From: Mariniflexile sp. TRM1-10
Lineage (GTDB): Bacteria > Bacteroidota > Bacteroidia > Flavobacteriales > Flavobacteriaceae
Length of the DNA: 64,000 nt
Direction: 5' to 3'
Assembly: GCF_003425985.1 (NCBI RefSeq)
Contig: NZ_CP022985.1
Span: 781,501 to 845,500, forward strand
The position numbers and the translations under genes were made by a program. Below the pieces are notes generated by a model, which searched no databases, was not told where the DNA came from, and was given only the letters and a program-made list of their open reading frames with translations. Positions 16,090 to 25,817 of this stretch are shown here, one piece after another. The stretch's first letter is position 1; each line of letters starts with the position of its first letter.

Positions 16090-17418
16090 TTAACGCATCC
16101 CTTTCATCATTTGCATCATTTTTTTACCGCCACCACCTTGCATCATTTTCATCATTTTGCTCATTTGGTCGAATTGCTTTAAAAGCTGATTGACTTGTTG
16201 CACCGAAGTACCAGAACCTTTACCTATACGTTGTTTTCTACTCGAATTTATAATAGAAGGATTGCTTCGTTCTTTAGGCGTCATAGAATGTATAATGGCT
16301 TCGATACCTTTAAACGCATCATCATCAATATCAACATCTTTTAACATTTTTCCAGCTCCAGGAATCATACCCATAAGGTCTTTCATGTTTCCCATTTTTT
16401 TGATTTGCTGAATCTGCTTTAAGAAATCATCAAACCCAAATTGGTTTTTGGCAATTTTCTTTTGAAGTTTACGTGCTTCCTCTTCATCAAACTGTTCTTG
16501 GGCACGTTCAACTAACGATACCACATCGCCCATTCCCAGAATTCGGTCTGCCATTCGCGATGGGTAAAACACATCAATAGCTTCCATTTTCTCACCAGTA
16601 CCGATAAACTTGATGGGCTTATTTACAACCGATTTAATAGAAATAGCGGCCCCACCGCGGGTATCACCATCTAATTTGGTTAAAATAACACCATCAAAAT
16701 TCAATACATCGTTGAAGGCCTTTGCTGTGTTTACAGCATCTTGACCTGTCATAGAATCTACAACAAACAAGGTTTCTTGTGGTTGAATGGCTTTGTGGAT
16801 GTTCGATATTTCGGTCATCATCACTTCATCTACCGCTAAACGTCCCGCAGTATCTATGATGACTACATTATATCCATTTGCTTTTGCATGTGCAATACCT
16901 GCTTTTGAAATAGCTACGGGGTCTGTATTGCCTCTATCGCTAAAAACCTCTACTCCTATTTGATCGCCTACAACATGCAGCTGGTCTATCGCTGCTGGTC
17001 TGTAAACATCACAAGCAACCAATAAAGGTTTTTTTGATTTTTTTGTTTTAAGATAATTTGCAAGTTTACCAGAAAAGGTTGTTTTACCAGAACCCTGTAA
17101 ACCAGACATTAAAATAACACTTGGGTTACCAGAAAGGTTGATACCTTCGGCATCACCACCCATAAGTTCGGTTAATTCGTCTTTTACTATTTTAACCATT
17201 AACTGCCCTGGCTGTAACGTTGTTAATACGTTTTGACCAAGTGCTTTATCTTTAACTCTTACGGTAAAGTCTTTTGCTATTTTAAAGTTAACATCGGCAT
17301 CTAACAAGGCACGACGCACTTCTTTTAATGTTTCGGCTACGTTTACCTCAGTGATGCTTCCGTGACCTTTTAGTACGTGTAAAGCCTTATCTAATTTATC
17401 GCTTAAATTATTGAACAT
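16090..17418 (-). CDS. ffh: Ffh, signal recognition particle GTPase (SRP54)
   Basis: GTPase of the SRP that delivers nascent membrane proteins to FtsY. The 442 residues comprise an N domain, the G domain with GLQGSGKTTFSGKL (about 107-120), DTAGR and TKLDGDTRGG, and a methionine-rich M domain that binds 4.5S RNA (SSRKQRIGKGSG, then FDQMSKMMKMMQGGGGKKMM). It is complete, with a normal length and an ATG start at 17418. No 4.5S RNA gene was recognised in the window. Confidence 0.96.
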   Translation of the reverse strand: MFNNLSDKLDKALHVLKGHGSITEVNVAETLKEVRRALLDADVNFKIAKDFTVRVKDKALGQNVLTTLQPGQLMVKIVKDELTELMGGDAEGINLSGNPSVILMSGLQGSGKTTFSGKLANYLKTKKSKKPLLVACDVYRPAAIDQLHVVGDQIGVEVFSDRGNTDPVAISKAGIAHAKANGYNVVIIDTAGRLAVDEVMMTEISNIHKAIQPQETLFVVDSMTGQDAVNTAKAFNDVLNFDGVILTKLDGDTRGGAAISIKSVVNKPIKFIGTGEKMEAIDVFYPSRMADRILGMGDVVSLVERAQEQFDEEEARKLQKKIAKNQFGFDDFLKQIQQIKKMGNMKDLMGMIPGAGKMLKDVDIDDDAFKGIEAIIHSMTPKERSNPSIINSSRKQRIGKGSGTSVQQVNQLLKQFDQMSKMMKMMQGGGGKKMMQMMKGMR

Positions 17419-17503
17419 AATTTTTATTGAAATTTTAAGAACTGCAAATTTAAGTATTTGATATATATAATAGAAGTAACATGCTATAAAAAAGACAAAT
17501 AAA

Positions 17504-17540
17504 AAAAAGGTTGTTAAAACATGTGCTTAACAACCTTTAT
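17504..17540 (-). terminator. Rho-independent terminator after the repeat lipoprotein gene
   Basis: Read on the minus strand, GGTTGTTAA-gcacatgtt-TTAACAACC is followed by a run of eight T. It lies about 80 bases past the stop of the lipoprotein gene. Confidence 0.8.
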
Positions 17541-17616
17541 AAAGGAAACTCTAATATAATAAATAATTAACCTAACTAATCAAAAACATTAAGTTCCCTT
17601 TTTACCAAAAGCATAA

Positions 17617-19380
17617 TTAATTTTTCTTTTCAAGTATTAATAGTCTTTCAATTTCTCCTGTTGAGCTTAAATCTTTTAACTCGATTCTGTTTGATGAAAT
17701 CTCTTTAATTTGCCATCTAAATGTTAGCTCATTAAATGGTGCTTCATTTGCAAAAAGCAAGCCTAAAAACAAGCCATTATTGCGGTACGCTAACCAAGAT
17801 CCTGCTGTAATACCAGCATTGGGGTCGGTTACTTTTATTCTTCCGGTTTCTAAAAAGTTAATAGTGTAACCAGCAAAATTCTCTGTTGGATCTTGAACAT
17901 GCTCTAAACCATCGTCGTATTTAGTAACTTGCCAAGTACCTACGACTAGAACGTCTTCAATATAGTTTACATCGCTATCAACTCTTAAACAGTGTCTTTC
18001 CAAAACCATTTTATTGTTGGCGTTCTCTAGTTTAATCAAACCTGGCTCTAAAAATGTAATTAACCATTCTAGTTTTAAATTTGGTCGTCCATCCAGGTTA
18101 ATCTGTAAAATAAAACCAGCGTTCCTAACACCTATTTCATAAGTACCCGCTACAAATTCGCCGTTTATTCTAATTTTAACTTCGTTGTTTGGCAAGAATT
18201 TTAATGGCGTTCCTATATAATCTTTTTCATTATCAGTACCATTAATACTTAAACGTGCTATTCTCCAAAAACATTCTTGTAAATAGTTTTCTATACGCTC
18301 TTTAGTAATATCTACAACAACATCGCAATTTTTCTTTAAGATGATTTTATTACCTCCTTCTGTATATAATTTGATTCTTCCGTACTCAATTTCATACACA
18401 AACCATTCTAAAGAAAAATCTACAAGGGTATCGAATTCTAATTTAATAGCCACACCATGGTCTGTAGCACGAGTGCTCCAAGATCCCGTTAATATATCGC
18501 CTCCTCTTTTACGAACTTTAACCACACCGTCTTCTTTAAATACCATAACATATTCTAGATAGGTATCGGTTAAACTATTTTGGTTTCTATTAACTTCATA
18601 AACCACCCAAGGACACGTTTTTAACAAATTATCTAAACGCTCTTTTGTGAAATCATCGTCATGATAATCATTGTTATCGTCTTCATTACAAGCATTTTTT
18701 GCTTCTTTAATAACGTTGTGTAACTCAAGGTTGTTATTTACTGTTACAGTAGAGCCATCTGAATATTCCATAGTTACAGGAAAATTAAGACTAGCTAACA
18801 ATCCATTTTCATTTCTTACACGTTCTATAAACCTGTATAATTGTCTATCGCTTTCAATAGTCACCACATTAATAACCTGAAAGTCTGTATTATAAATTGA
18901 AAATGATATAGGATACTGAAAATCGATGCATTCAATATCATCATCTTCTTCGTTTTCACCATGACATGCTTTAATTAAGTTTTCTAAAGCATCATGGTTT
19001 TCAATCACAACTTCATCATGATTTGCTAGTGTGATGGTGATGGGAAATATAATTTCTAACTTGTCAACGTCATCCTCAAATTTATTGTAAATAGCCTCAA
19101 TGGTTTTATAGTCTTCTTTAGAATCTATAATTAGTTCTATCCCATTCGCTTTAACAGTAACAGGCAATTTAACAGACAAACAACTTGCCCTGTCTATAAT
19201 ATTATCGGAAGATCCGTCCATTTTAGACGTGGCACTTATCATACTTGTCAATTCAGATGTTGCCACAAGCGCTTCGGTTTCGGTAGGTGGTGTGACTTCA
19301 ATGACTTCATCTTGACAAGACGTAAACAATAAAAGGGCAAAAAAAGGTAGTAGTAATAATGTTCTTAATTTAGTTTTCAT
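17617..19380 (-). CDS. Repeat-built lipoprotein opposite a FecI-FecR-TonB receptor system
   Basis: From ATG 19380 it has 587 residues and begins with a lipoprotein signal (LLLFTSCQ, lipid-anchored Cys near 22). The N-terminal third holds four 40-45-residue repeats, each starting LPVT/FPIT/YPIS/FPVT, then a short beta-turn, then a helix with L..I. Acidic linkers follow, including CNEDDNNDYHDDD. The C-terminal two thirds hold three repeats of about 110 residues that begin T-K-E-R-[LI]-[ED]-N and C/G-x-W-x-V/I and end in a hydrophobic L-K/E-K/R strand, a lipocalin-like layout. I do not recognise the family. It is transcribed divergently from the sigma factor gene with about 150 bases between, so shared control with that uptake system is likely. 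Confidence 0.75.
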   Translation of the reverse strand: MKTKLRTLLLLPFFALLLFTSCQDEVIEVTPPTETEALVATSELTSMISATSKMDGSSDNIIDRASCLSVKLPVTVKANGIELIIDSKEDYKTIEAIYNKFEDDVDKLEIIFPITITLANHDEVVIENHDALENLIKACHGENEEDDDIECIDFQYPISFSIYNTDFQVINVVTIESDRQLYRFIERVRNENGLLASLNFPVTMEYSDGSTVTVNNNLELHNVIKEAKNACNEDDNNDYHDDDFTKERLDNLLKTCPWVVYEVNRNQNSLTDTYLEYVMVFKEDGVVKVRKRGGDILTGSWSTRATDHGVAIKLEFDTLVDFSLEWFVYEIEYGRIKLYTEGGNKIILKKNCDVVVDITKERIENYLQECFWRIARLSINGTDNEKDYIGTPLKFLPNNEVKIRINGEFVAGTYEIGVRNAGFILQINLDGRPNLKLEWLITFLEPGLIKLENANNKMVLERHCLRVDSDVNYIEDVLVVGTWQVTKYDDGLEHVQDPTENFAGYTINFLETGRIKVTDPNAGITAGSWLAYRNNGLFLGLLFANEAPFNELTFRWQIKEISSNRIELKDLSSTGEIERLLILEKKN

Positions 19381-19458
19381 GATTCTTGATTTTGGGTTCA
19401 ACATAGCTTTTTGATTATAAAACAGGCTAACTTTAAAAATTCCTACCCTCTTCCCTAA

Positions 19459-19497
19459 AAAAAAATTCCAAATTCTAAGTTCCAAATTCCAAAAATC
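19459..19497. repeat. Short imperfect repeat TTCCAAATTC in the divergent promoter region
   Basis: TTCCAAATTC-taag-TTCCAAATTCC sits between the lipoprotein and sigma factor genes. It makes the region low-complexity and obscures promoter elements. I see no convincing TAnnTTTG here for either gene. Confidence 0.5.
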
Positions 19498-19526
19498 CTA
19501 TTTTAGTGGCACAATCAACAACTAAA

Positions 19527-20042
19527 ATGACTAAACAACTACATGAAAATATTTGCGAAGAGCGCTTATTTTCTTCAATATTTAATAAATACGCTAAAGA
19601 TTTACATAACTTTTTATATTACAAATATGGCGATTTACTAAACCCAAAAGACAAAGTACAAGAAGCTTTTATTAAACTTTGGGAAAATTGCGCCAAGGTA
19701 AGTCCAGACAAAGCTAAAAGTTTTGTATTTACCACTGCCAATAATTTAATGCTGAATGAAACAGCGCACCAAAAGGTGGTATTAAAACACCAACAGATCA
19801 AACCAAAAACATATACCAACGAAACTCCTGAATTTCTAATGCAGGAAACCGAATATATGGACAAACTTCAAAAAGCACTTTCAAATTTAACCGATGCCCA
19901 ACGTGAAGCGTTTATGATGAACCGGGTTGAAGGCAAACGCTTTAAAGAAATTGCTGAACTATTGGAAATTTCTACCAAAGCAGTTGAAAAGCGGATTTAT
20001 GGAGCGTTGGAGAAGTTGAGGAAAGATATTAAGGAGCTGTAG
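19527..20042 (+). CDS. ECF sigma factor (FecI-like)
   Basis: 171 residues from ATG 19527 (a GTG at 19506 is a longer option). The region-2 helix DLHNFLYYKYGDLLNPKDKVQEAFIKLWEN and region-4 NLTDAQREAFMMNRVEGKRFKEIAELLEISTKAVEKRI are both clear, and nothing else is present, as expected for an extracytoplasmic-function sigma factor. It heads the order sigma - FecR anti-sigma - STN-domain TonB receptor, which in known systems signals binding of an outer-membrane substrate through to transcription. Its TAG stop is followed immediately by a heptamer array. Confidence 0.92.
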   Translation: MTKQLHENICEERLFSSIFNKYAKDLHNFLYYKYGDLLNPKDKVQEAFIKLWENCAKVSPDKAKSFVFTTANNLMLNETAHQKVVLKHQQIKPKTYTNETPEFLMQETEYMDKLQKALSNLTDAQREAFMMNRVEGKRFKEIAELLEISTKAVEKRIYGALEKLRKDIKEL

Positions 20043-20044
20043 CT

Positions 20045-20096
20045 GGTTGTTGGTTGTTGGTTGTTGGTTGTTGGTTGTTGGTTGTTGGTTGTTGGT
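20045..20096 (+). repeat. Heptamer array GGTTGTT x7
   Basis: Seven perfect GGTTGTT units plus GGT, beginning two bases after the stop codon of the sigma factor gene. A second loose repeat, TGAAACTCT, follows at about 20110-20140. The same heptamer occurs four times within the valS coding region at 27101-27128. Confidence 0.9.
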
Positions 20097-20200
20097 AAAA
20101 AAACTAAACTTTGAAACTCTGAAACTCTGATGCTTTGAAACTTTTTTAAAAACAGGGTAGGAAAAAATAAAAGTTAACTGTTATATAATTGAATATCGAA

Positions 20201-21100
20201 ATGATGAACAGAGAAGAATTAATATCGAAATGGTTAAATAACGATCTAAACGATCAGGAACTTGAAGCGTTCAAAATGCTTGAAGACTATAATGATTTAG
20301 TTAAGTTAGATCATGGTATACAAGCTTTTAAAGCTGAAGATTACAATACGTCTGCTGAATTAGAAACCGTATTAAAAGCCATTAAAACCTCAAAAAAACC
20401 ATCAACACATTGGGTAAAACCATTGGTGTATGTTGCAGCTGTTCTTGCTATTTGTTTTAGCATATACTATTACACTACAACTTTAGATACTACCGTTACT
20501 ACACAATTTGCGCAAAAAACATTGGTAGAACTACCAGATAACTCCAGTGTTAATTTAAATGCAAAATCCCTCTTAGTATTCAATAAGAATTCATGGAAAA
20601 ACGAACGCGAAGTAACCCTTGAAGGCGAAGCTTTCTTTAAAGTTGCCAAAGGGTCTTCGTTTAATGTTATAACAAAATCAGGAACCGTTACGGTTTATGG
20701 TACTCAATTTAATGTGAAACAACGAGCGCATTATTTTGAGGTTATTTGCTACGAAGGTTTAGTGGGCGTTACTTACAATTCTCAAGAAACAAAATTAAAA
20801 CCTGGCGACAGTTTTTTAATTATTGATGGGAAACAAATTGCTAAAGAAAAAGAAAACCGCTCCACACCTTCGTGGGTAAATAACGAAAGCACCTTTAAAA
20901 GCTTACCTTACAAAGAAGTGATAGCCGAGTTTGAAAGACAGTACGATGTAAATATTACACTTTTAAACATCGATTCCAATCAGCTATTTACAGGTAGTTT
21001 TGCGCACAATAATCTGGAAGTTGCTTTAAAGGCAATTACATTACCTTTACACGTAACCTATAGTAAAACAAACCGTACCATAACATTAAAGCGTGAGTAG
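20201..21100 (+). CDS. FecR-family anti-sigma factor
   Basis: Inner-membrane anti-sigma regulator, 299 residues from ATG 20201. A cytoplasmic N-terminal sigma-binding region (about 1-65) is followed by one membrane helix (about 72-90, PLVYVAAVLAICFSIYYY). The periplasmic FecR domain has the LPDNSSVNLNAKSLL and REVTLEGEAFFKV signatures, and a C-terminal DUF4974 domain ends it (FKSLPYKEVIAEFERQYDVNI). The latter would contact the STN domain of the receptor. It overlaps the receptor gene by eight bases. Confidence 0.93.
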   Translation: MMNREELISKWLNNDLNDQELEAFKMLEDYNDLVKLDHGIQAFKAEDYNTSAELETVLKAIKTSKKPSTHWVKPLVYVAAVLAICFSIYYYTTTLDTTVTTQFAQKTLVELPDNSSVNLNAKSLLVFNKNSWKNEREVTLEGEAFFKVAKGSSFNVITKSGTVTVYGTQFNVKQRAHYFEVICYEGLVGVTYNSQETKLKPGDSFLIIDGKQIAKEKENRSTPSWVNNESTFKSLPYKEVIAEFERQYDVNITLLNIDSNQLFTGSFAHNNLEVALKAITLPLHVTYSKTNRTITLKRE

Positions 21101-23447
21101 AAAAGGACTCCTTTCTATTTTTTTATCATTGTTTTTTTTGAATGTTGCCACCCTAAAAGCGCAAACCGTTCAAAAAGAAAAGCAACCGCTTATTGCCATT
21201 TTAAAAATTCTTGAAGAAAAATATAGCATTCGTTTTTCTTATATAGATGACACCATTAAGGAAAAAAAAGCACTACTACCCAACTCCAATTTAAACTTAG
21301 AAGACGTTTTAGAATTACTTAAAGCCGAAACTTTATTAGATTTTGAATTGTTGGACAACCGATTTGTTGTTATTAAAAACAAAACCGAAAACCAACCCAG
21401 CGGCTTCAAAATGCAGCGTTTAAAAGAAGTTACTATTAACAACTATCTCACCACCGGTATTACAAAATTAAACGACGGTTCCATTGTTATAAAACCCGAA
21501 ACATTTGGCATTCTTCCAGGGTTGATTGAACCCGACGTTTTACAAACCATACAAGCTTTACCGGGCGTTTTAAGCACAGACGAAACCGTTTCAAACATTA
21601 ATGTGCGTGGTGGTACCCACGACCAGAACCTGCTGCTTTGGGATGGCATAAAAATGTACCAATCGGGACATTTTTTTGGGCTTATTTCGGCCTTTAACCC
21701 TTACACCACAAAACATATTAATATTTACAAAAATGGCACAAGCGCTAAATATGGCGATGGGATTTCGAGTGTTATAGACATGGAATTACCCAATAGTATT
21801 GATAACCAATTTAAAGCTGGTTTGGGTTTTAATTTAATAAATGCCGATGGTTTTGCTAAAATTCCGCTTTCAAAAAAAACAGAATTACAACTAGCGTCGC
21901 GTCGCTCGGTGACCGATTTAATTTTAACCCCTACTTACGACCAATATTTTAAACGTATTTTTCAAGATTCCGATTTAACCAAAACCAATAAAAATTCAAT
22001 TTCAAAAAACGAACAATTCTATTTTTATGATGTTAACATGAAATTTTTATACAACATCACTGATAAAGACAAAATTAGAATTCATTTTTTAAACGTAAAC
22101 AATTATTTAAATTACGACGAGCAATCTTCTATAAATGATAGAAATGAAGCGTTTAATAGTAAATTATCGCAACAAAATATGGCCTCCGGAATTACTTATA
22201 CCAGAAATTGGAATAAATCGCTTTCTTCAACTTCGCAATTCTATATATCGAATTACGATTTAGATGCCACAAACCACGACATTACCAACAACCTTCGATT
22301 AATTCAAGAAAACGAAGTGTATGATGGTGCTGCCAAAATAGATATTAATTACGTACCAAACCTTAAATTAAAAATAAACGGCGGGTACCAATTTACTGAA
22401 GTTGGCATTAGCAACTTAGAAGATGTTAACAACCCTGTTTTTAGAAGTTATATAAAAGAAGTTATTCGCAGCCATGCGGTTTATGCCGAAACGGGGCTGC
22501 TATCAAACAATGCCAAAACGAACCTAAAAATGGGCGCGCGATTAAACTATATTCAAAAATTCCACTTGTTTTTTGCCGAACCACGATTAAGTTTCAGTCA
22601 GCGATTTCTAAATAATTTTAGGTTGGAAATTTTAGGTGAATTCAAAAGTCAAACCACAACCCAAATCATCGATTTGCAAAATGATTTTTTAGGTATTGAA
22701 AAACGCCGATGGGTTTTGGCAAATAACAATGAAGATATTTTAATTGACGATGATGGTAGAACTATTTACCCTGTTCCCATTTTAAAAAGCAAACAACTAT
22801 CGGCAGGCATTCATTTCAACAAAAACAAATTACTCATAAGTGCAGAAACTTATATAAAAAAAGTAGATGGCATTACTACACGGAGCCAAGGGTTCCAAAA
22901 CCAATATCAGTTTGTAAACAGTATTGGCAGTTACGAAATTAAAGGCATAGACTTTTTATTGAATAAACAATTTAGCGATATGGTTAGTACTTGGGTTTCT
23001 TATTCGTACAACACCAATAATTATACGTTTGACACTTTAAATAATGGCAAAGCCTTTCCTAACAATACCGATATAAGACATGCCGTTACATTAGGAGGCA
23101 CTTACACTTACAACAGCTTCAAATTTGCTTTAGGCTTAAATTGGCATTCGGGAAAGCCAACCACAACACCGAGTGAAAACGATGACCCCAACGATGATGT
23201 GATAACCTATGAAAATCCCAATAGTTCCAATTTAAAAGACTACTTACGTACCGATTGTTCTGCTACTTATCAATTCAATATTTCCAATACTTCTAAAGCA
23301 ACGGTAGGAGTTTCTGTTTGGAATATTTCAAACGAAAAGAATATTCTAAACAGCTACTACACTTTAGATGATGAAAATTTGGTTACTAAAGTTGAAAATC
23401 ATTCATTGGGCATTACCCCGAATATTAGTTTCAGAGTTCATTTTTAA
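21093..23447 (+). CDS. TonB-dependent outer-membrane receptor with STN signalling domain
   Basis: 784 residues from GTG 21093. A signal peptide ends near SLKAQT-like residues (about 24). The STN domain (about 30-95) is seen as LIAILKILEEKYSIRFSYID and LNLEDVLELLKAETLLDFEL. The plug follows, with LQTIQALPGVLSTDETVSNINVRGG and the DGIKMYQSGHFFG loop, and a 22-strand barrel ends in a terminal aromatic strand (ISFRVHF). No SusD partner gene is adjacent, so this is a FecA-like regulated receptor rather than a polysaccharide-utilisation SusC. The ligand is unknown. Confidence 0.9.
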   Translation: MSRKGLLSIFLSLFFLNVATLKAQTVQKEKQPLIAILKILEEKYSIRFSYIDDTIKEKKALLPNSNLNLEDVLELLKAETLLDFELLDNRFVVIKNKTENQPSGFKMQRLKEVTINNYLTTGITKLNDGSIVIKPETFGILPGLIEPDVLQTIQALPGVLSTDETVSNINVRGGTHDQNLLLWDGIKMYQSGHFFGLISAFNPYTTKHINIYKNGTSAKYGDGISSVIDMELPNSIDNQFKAGLGFNLINADGFAKIPLSKKTELQLASRRSVTDLILTPTYDQYFKRIFQDSDLTKTNKNSISKNEQFYFYDVNMKFLYNITDKDKIRIHFLNVNNYLNYDEQSSINDRNEAFNSKLSQQNMASGITYTRNWNKSLSSTSQFYISNYDLDATNHDITNNLRLIQENEVYDGAAKIDINYVPNLKLKINGGYQFTEVGISNLEDVNNPVFRSYIKEVIRSHAVYAETGLLSNNAKTNLKMGARLNYIQKFHLFFAEPRLSFSQRFLNNFRLEILGEFKSQTTTQIIDLQNDFLGIEKRRWVLANNNEDILIDDDGRTIYPVPILKSKQLSAGIHFNKNKLLISAETYIKKVDGITTRSQGFQNQYQFVNSIGSYEIKGIDFLLNKQFSDMVSTWVSYSYNTNNYTFDTLNNGKAFPNNTDIRHAVTLGGTYTYNSFKFALGLNWHSGKPTTTPSENDDPNDDVITYENPNSSNLKDYLRTDCSATYQFNISNTSKATVGVSVWNISNEKNILNSYYTLDDENLVTKVENHSLGITPNISFRVHF

Positions 23448-23589
23448 TACCTTTTTTTAAATAAATCGGTAGCCATTTTATTTTGAAAAACGGAACAAAC
23501 CATTTCATATGGTATCGCTTTTTCTTTATTGGTGTTTCTGTTTCCAAATCATGGCGATTTCATATATTTGGTTGAAAATTATCAGGGCT

Positions 23590-25737
23590 ATGCTACTATT
23601 AAACATTTTAGACACCTCACTTCCGTTTACCAATCCAGTATTGAAGTTTCTTGTCATTTTAATCATCATTTTACTAGCCCCAATCATTCTTAATAAATTT
23701 AGAATCCCACATATTTTAGGACTTATTGTAGCAGGTGCTGTTATTGGTCCTAACGGTTATAATTTATTACTGCGTGATAGCAGCATTATTCTTTCCGGCA
23801 CTGCAGGCTTACTCTATATCATGTTTTTAGCGGGTTTGGAAATAGACATGAACGAATTCAAAAAAAACAAATTCAAAAGCCTTTTGTTTGGATTGTTTAC
23901 GTTTTCAATCCCCATGGCTTTCGGAATTTTAGTGGGTATTTTTATACTGAAATTTTCCGTACTCACATCGGTTTTACTTGCCAGTATGTTCGCTTCACAC
24001 ACCCTTATTGCCTACCCCATTTTAGGTAAATTCGGCATTGCAAAAAACCGGGCAGTAAATCTTGTTGTAGGTGGCACCATGATAACTGACACCCTGGCAC
24101 TTTTAGTATTGGCGATTATTGTTGGCATGACCAAAGATACTGTAAATACTGAATTCTGGATTCGCCTTATTATATCCGTCATTATTTTTGGAATTATCGT
24201 TTTATACGGTTTTCCAATTTTGGGAAGATGGTTTTTAAAGCGCTTTCAAGACAATATTTCACAATACATTTTTGTTTTAGTCATTCTTTTTCTAGGAGCT
24301 TTTTTAGCTGAAGCTGCAGGTATCGAAGCCATTATCGGTGCCCTGCTTTCGGGTTTTGCACTTAACAGGTTAATTCCTTCCACATCCCCATTAATGAACC
24401 GCATTGAGTTTGTTGGTAACGCCATTTTTATTCCTTTTTTCTTAATAGGTGTGGGTATGTTGATAGATTATCGCGCATTTTTTACGGATTTTGAAACCAT
24501 CTTAGTCGCTTTGGTTATGACAATTGCAGTGACATTAGCAAAGTTCATTGCAGCTTGGGCAACACAAAAATCGTTTAAATTTTCGAAAGATGAGCGCCAT
24601 ATTATTTTTGGTTTGAGTATTGCACATGCTGCCGTTACATTGGCAACAGTTTCGGTAGGTTACAATATTATTATTGGCGAAACCGCCACCGGAGAGCCTA
24701 TAAGGCTATTAGGGGAAAGCATTCTAAACGGTACCATTATCATGATTTTGGTAACCTGTACCATTTCAACTTTCGTGGTTCAAAAAGGAGCAAGAAACCT
24801 ATCGTTATTTCAATCTACCGCAAAAGACAAAAAAAATGTGGAAAATGAGGAAAAAATACTCATTGCCATTAACAATGCCGAAACGGCTGAAGAATTAATT
24901 GGTTTGAGCACCATTATAAAATCCAAAGAAAATAAAAACGCCCTGTTTGCATTACATGTCATCAATAACGACACTAACGATTTAAACGCTGAAACAAGTG
25001 CTGTTAAACTATTGGACAAGGCCCTAAAAATAGGCGCTTCTACCGATATTAAACTCAACAAATTGCTGCGCTACGATTTGAATATCATGAATGGTATTTT
25101 AAACGTTGCTAAAGAAAAAAAGGCAACCGATTTAGTATTAGGTTTGCACGTTAAAACAAATATCTCCGAATCGTTTTTAGGCGAATTAACCGAAGGCGTT
25201 TTATCAAAATGCAACGCCACCAGTTTTATTTACAAGGCGTCACAACCCATCGCCACTATAAAAAGGCATATTGTTATTATGCCAAATCATGTAGAAAACG
25301 AAGTTGGTTTTCCTTTTTGGCTGCTTAAAATCTGGAACATCTCTTACAATACGGGTGCTAAACTTATTTTTTATGGCACCGAACAAACCATAAAAGTGAT
25401 TCAGAATATTCATGAGGAACACCCTATTGATGCCGATTTTGTAACTTTTAATAATTGGAATAACGCCAAGGCAATGTCTGGTAATATTAAGTTAGACGAT
25501 AATTTAATTTTTATTTTAACCAGAAAAGACGAACCTTCTTATCATAAAAACATAAAAAATATTTCCATTTACTTAACCCGTTATTTTAAATCGAATAATT
25601 TCATTTTGGTTTATCCCATTATGAAAGATCTCACCGTTAATGAAACCATCGAATTTAACAATCCATCTTTACTTGAACCCTTAGAAAAACTGGATGAAAT
25701 TGGCAAAAATATTGCGAATGTGTTTCGGAGAAAGTAA
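23590..25737 (+). CDS. Kef-type cation/proton antiporter with cytoplasmic C-terminal domain
   Basis: CPA2-family antiporter. From ATG 23590 there are 715 residues, with about 12 membrane helices over the first 400 (IPHILGLIVAGAVIGPNG, the LIAYPILGKFG and GALLSGFALNRLIP motifs). The C-terminal 280 residues contain two universal-stress-protein-like repeats rather than a TrkA-N domain, including LVLGLHVKTNISESFLGELTEGVLSKC. In-frame ATGs at 23509 and 23551 would add a hydrophobic extension and are less likely. The transported ion is probably Na+ or K+. Confidence 0.85.
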   Translation: MLLLNILDTSLPFTNPVLKFLVILIIILLAPIILNKFRIPHILGLIVAGAVIGPNGYNLLLRDSSIILSGTAGLLYIMFLAGLEIDMNEFKKNKFKSLLFGLFTFSIPMAFGILVGIFILKFSVLTSVLLASMFASHTLIAYPILGKFGIAKNRAVNLVVGGTMITDTLALLVLAIIVGMTKDTVNTEFWIRLIISVIIFGIIVLYGFPILGRWFLKRFQDNISQYIFVLVILFLGAFLAEAAGIEAIIGALLSGFALNRLIPSTSPLMNRIEFVGNAIFIPFFLIGVGMLIDYRAFFTDFETILVALVMTIAVTLAKFIAAWATQKSFKFSKDERHIIFGLSIAHAAVTLATVSVGYNIIIGETATGEPIRLLGESILNGTIIMILVTCTISTFVVQKGARNLSLFQSTAKDKKNVENEEKILIAINNAETAEELIGLSTIIKSKENKNALFALHVINNDTNDLNAETSAVKLLDKALKIGASTDIKLNKLLRYDLNIMNGILNVAKEKKATDLVLGLHVKTNISESFLGELTEGVLSKCNATSFIYKASQPIATIKRHIVIMPNHVENEVGFPFWLLKIWNISYNTGAKLIFYGTEQTIKVIQNIHEEHPIDADFVTFNNWNNAKAMSGNIKLDDNLIFILTRKDEPSYHKNIKNISIYLTRYFKSNNFILVYPIMKDLTVNETIEFNNPSLLEPLEKLDEIGKNIANVFRRK

Positions 25738-25817
25738 GATTTCAATAAGTAGGGAAGGTTTATAAAAAGATAAATATTTTACGTAAACACGTTAAACGAA
25801 CCTTTCGAAAAAAACTC

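Noticed and set aside
17617..19485. The longer version of the repeat lipoprotein starting at 19485
   Set aside because: It would place 35 residues ahead of a clear lipoprotein signal peptide and is encoded partly by low-complexity repeats. ATG 19380 is the natural start.
21093..23447. The TonB receptor as a SusC of a polysaccharide-utilisation locus
   Set aside because: There is no SusD gene and no glycan enzyme next to it. The STN domain with FecI/FecR neighbours fits a FecA-like signalling receptor.
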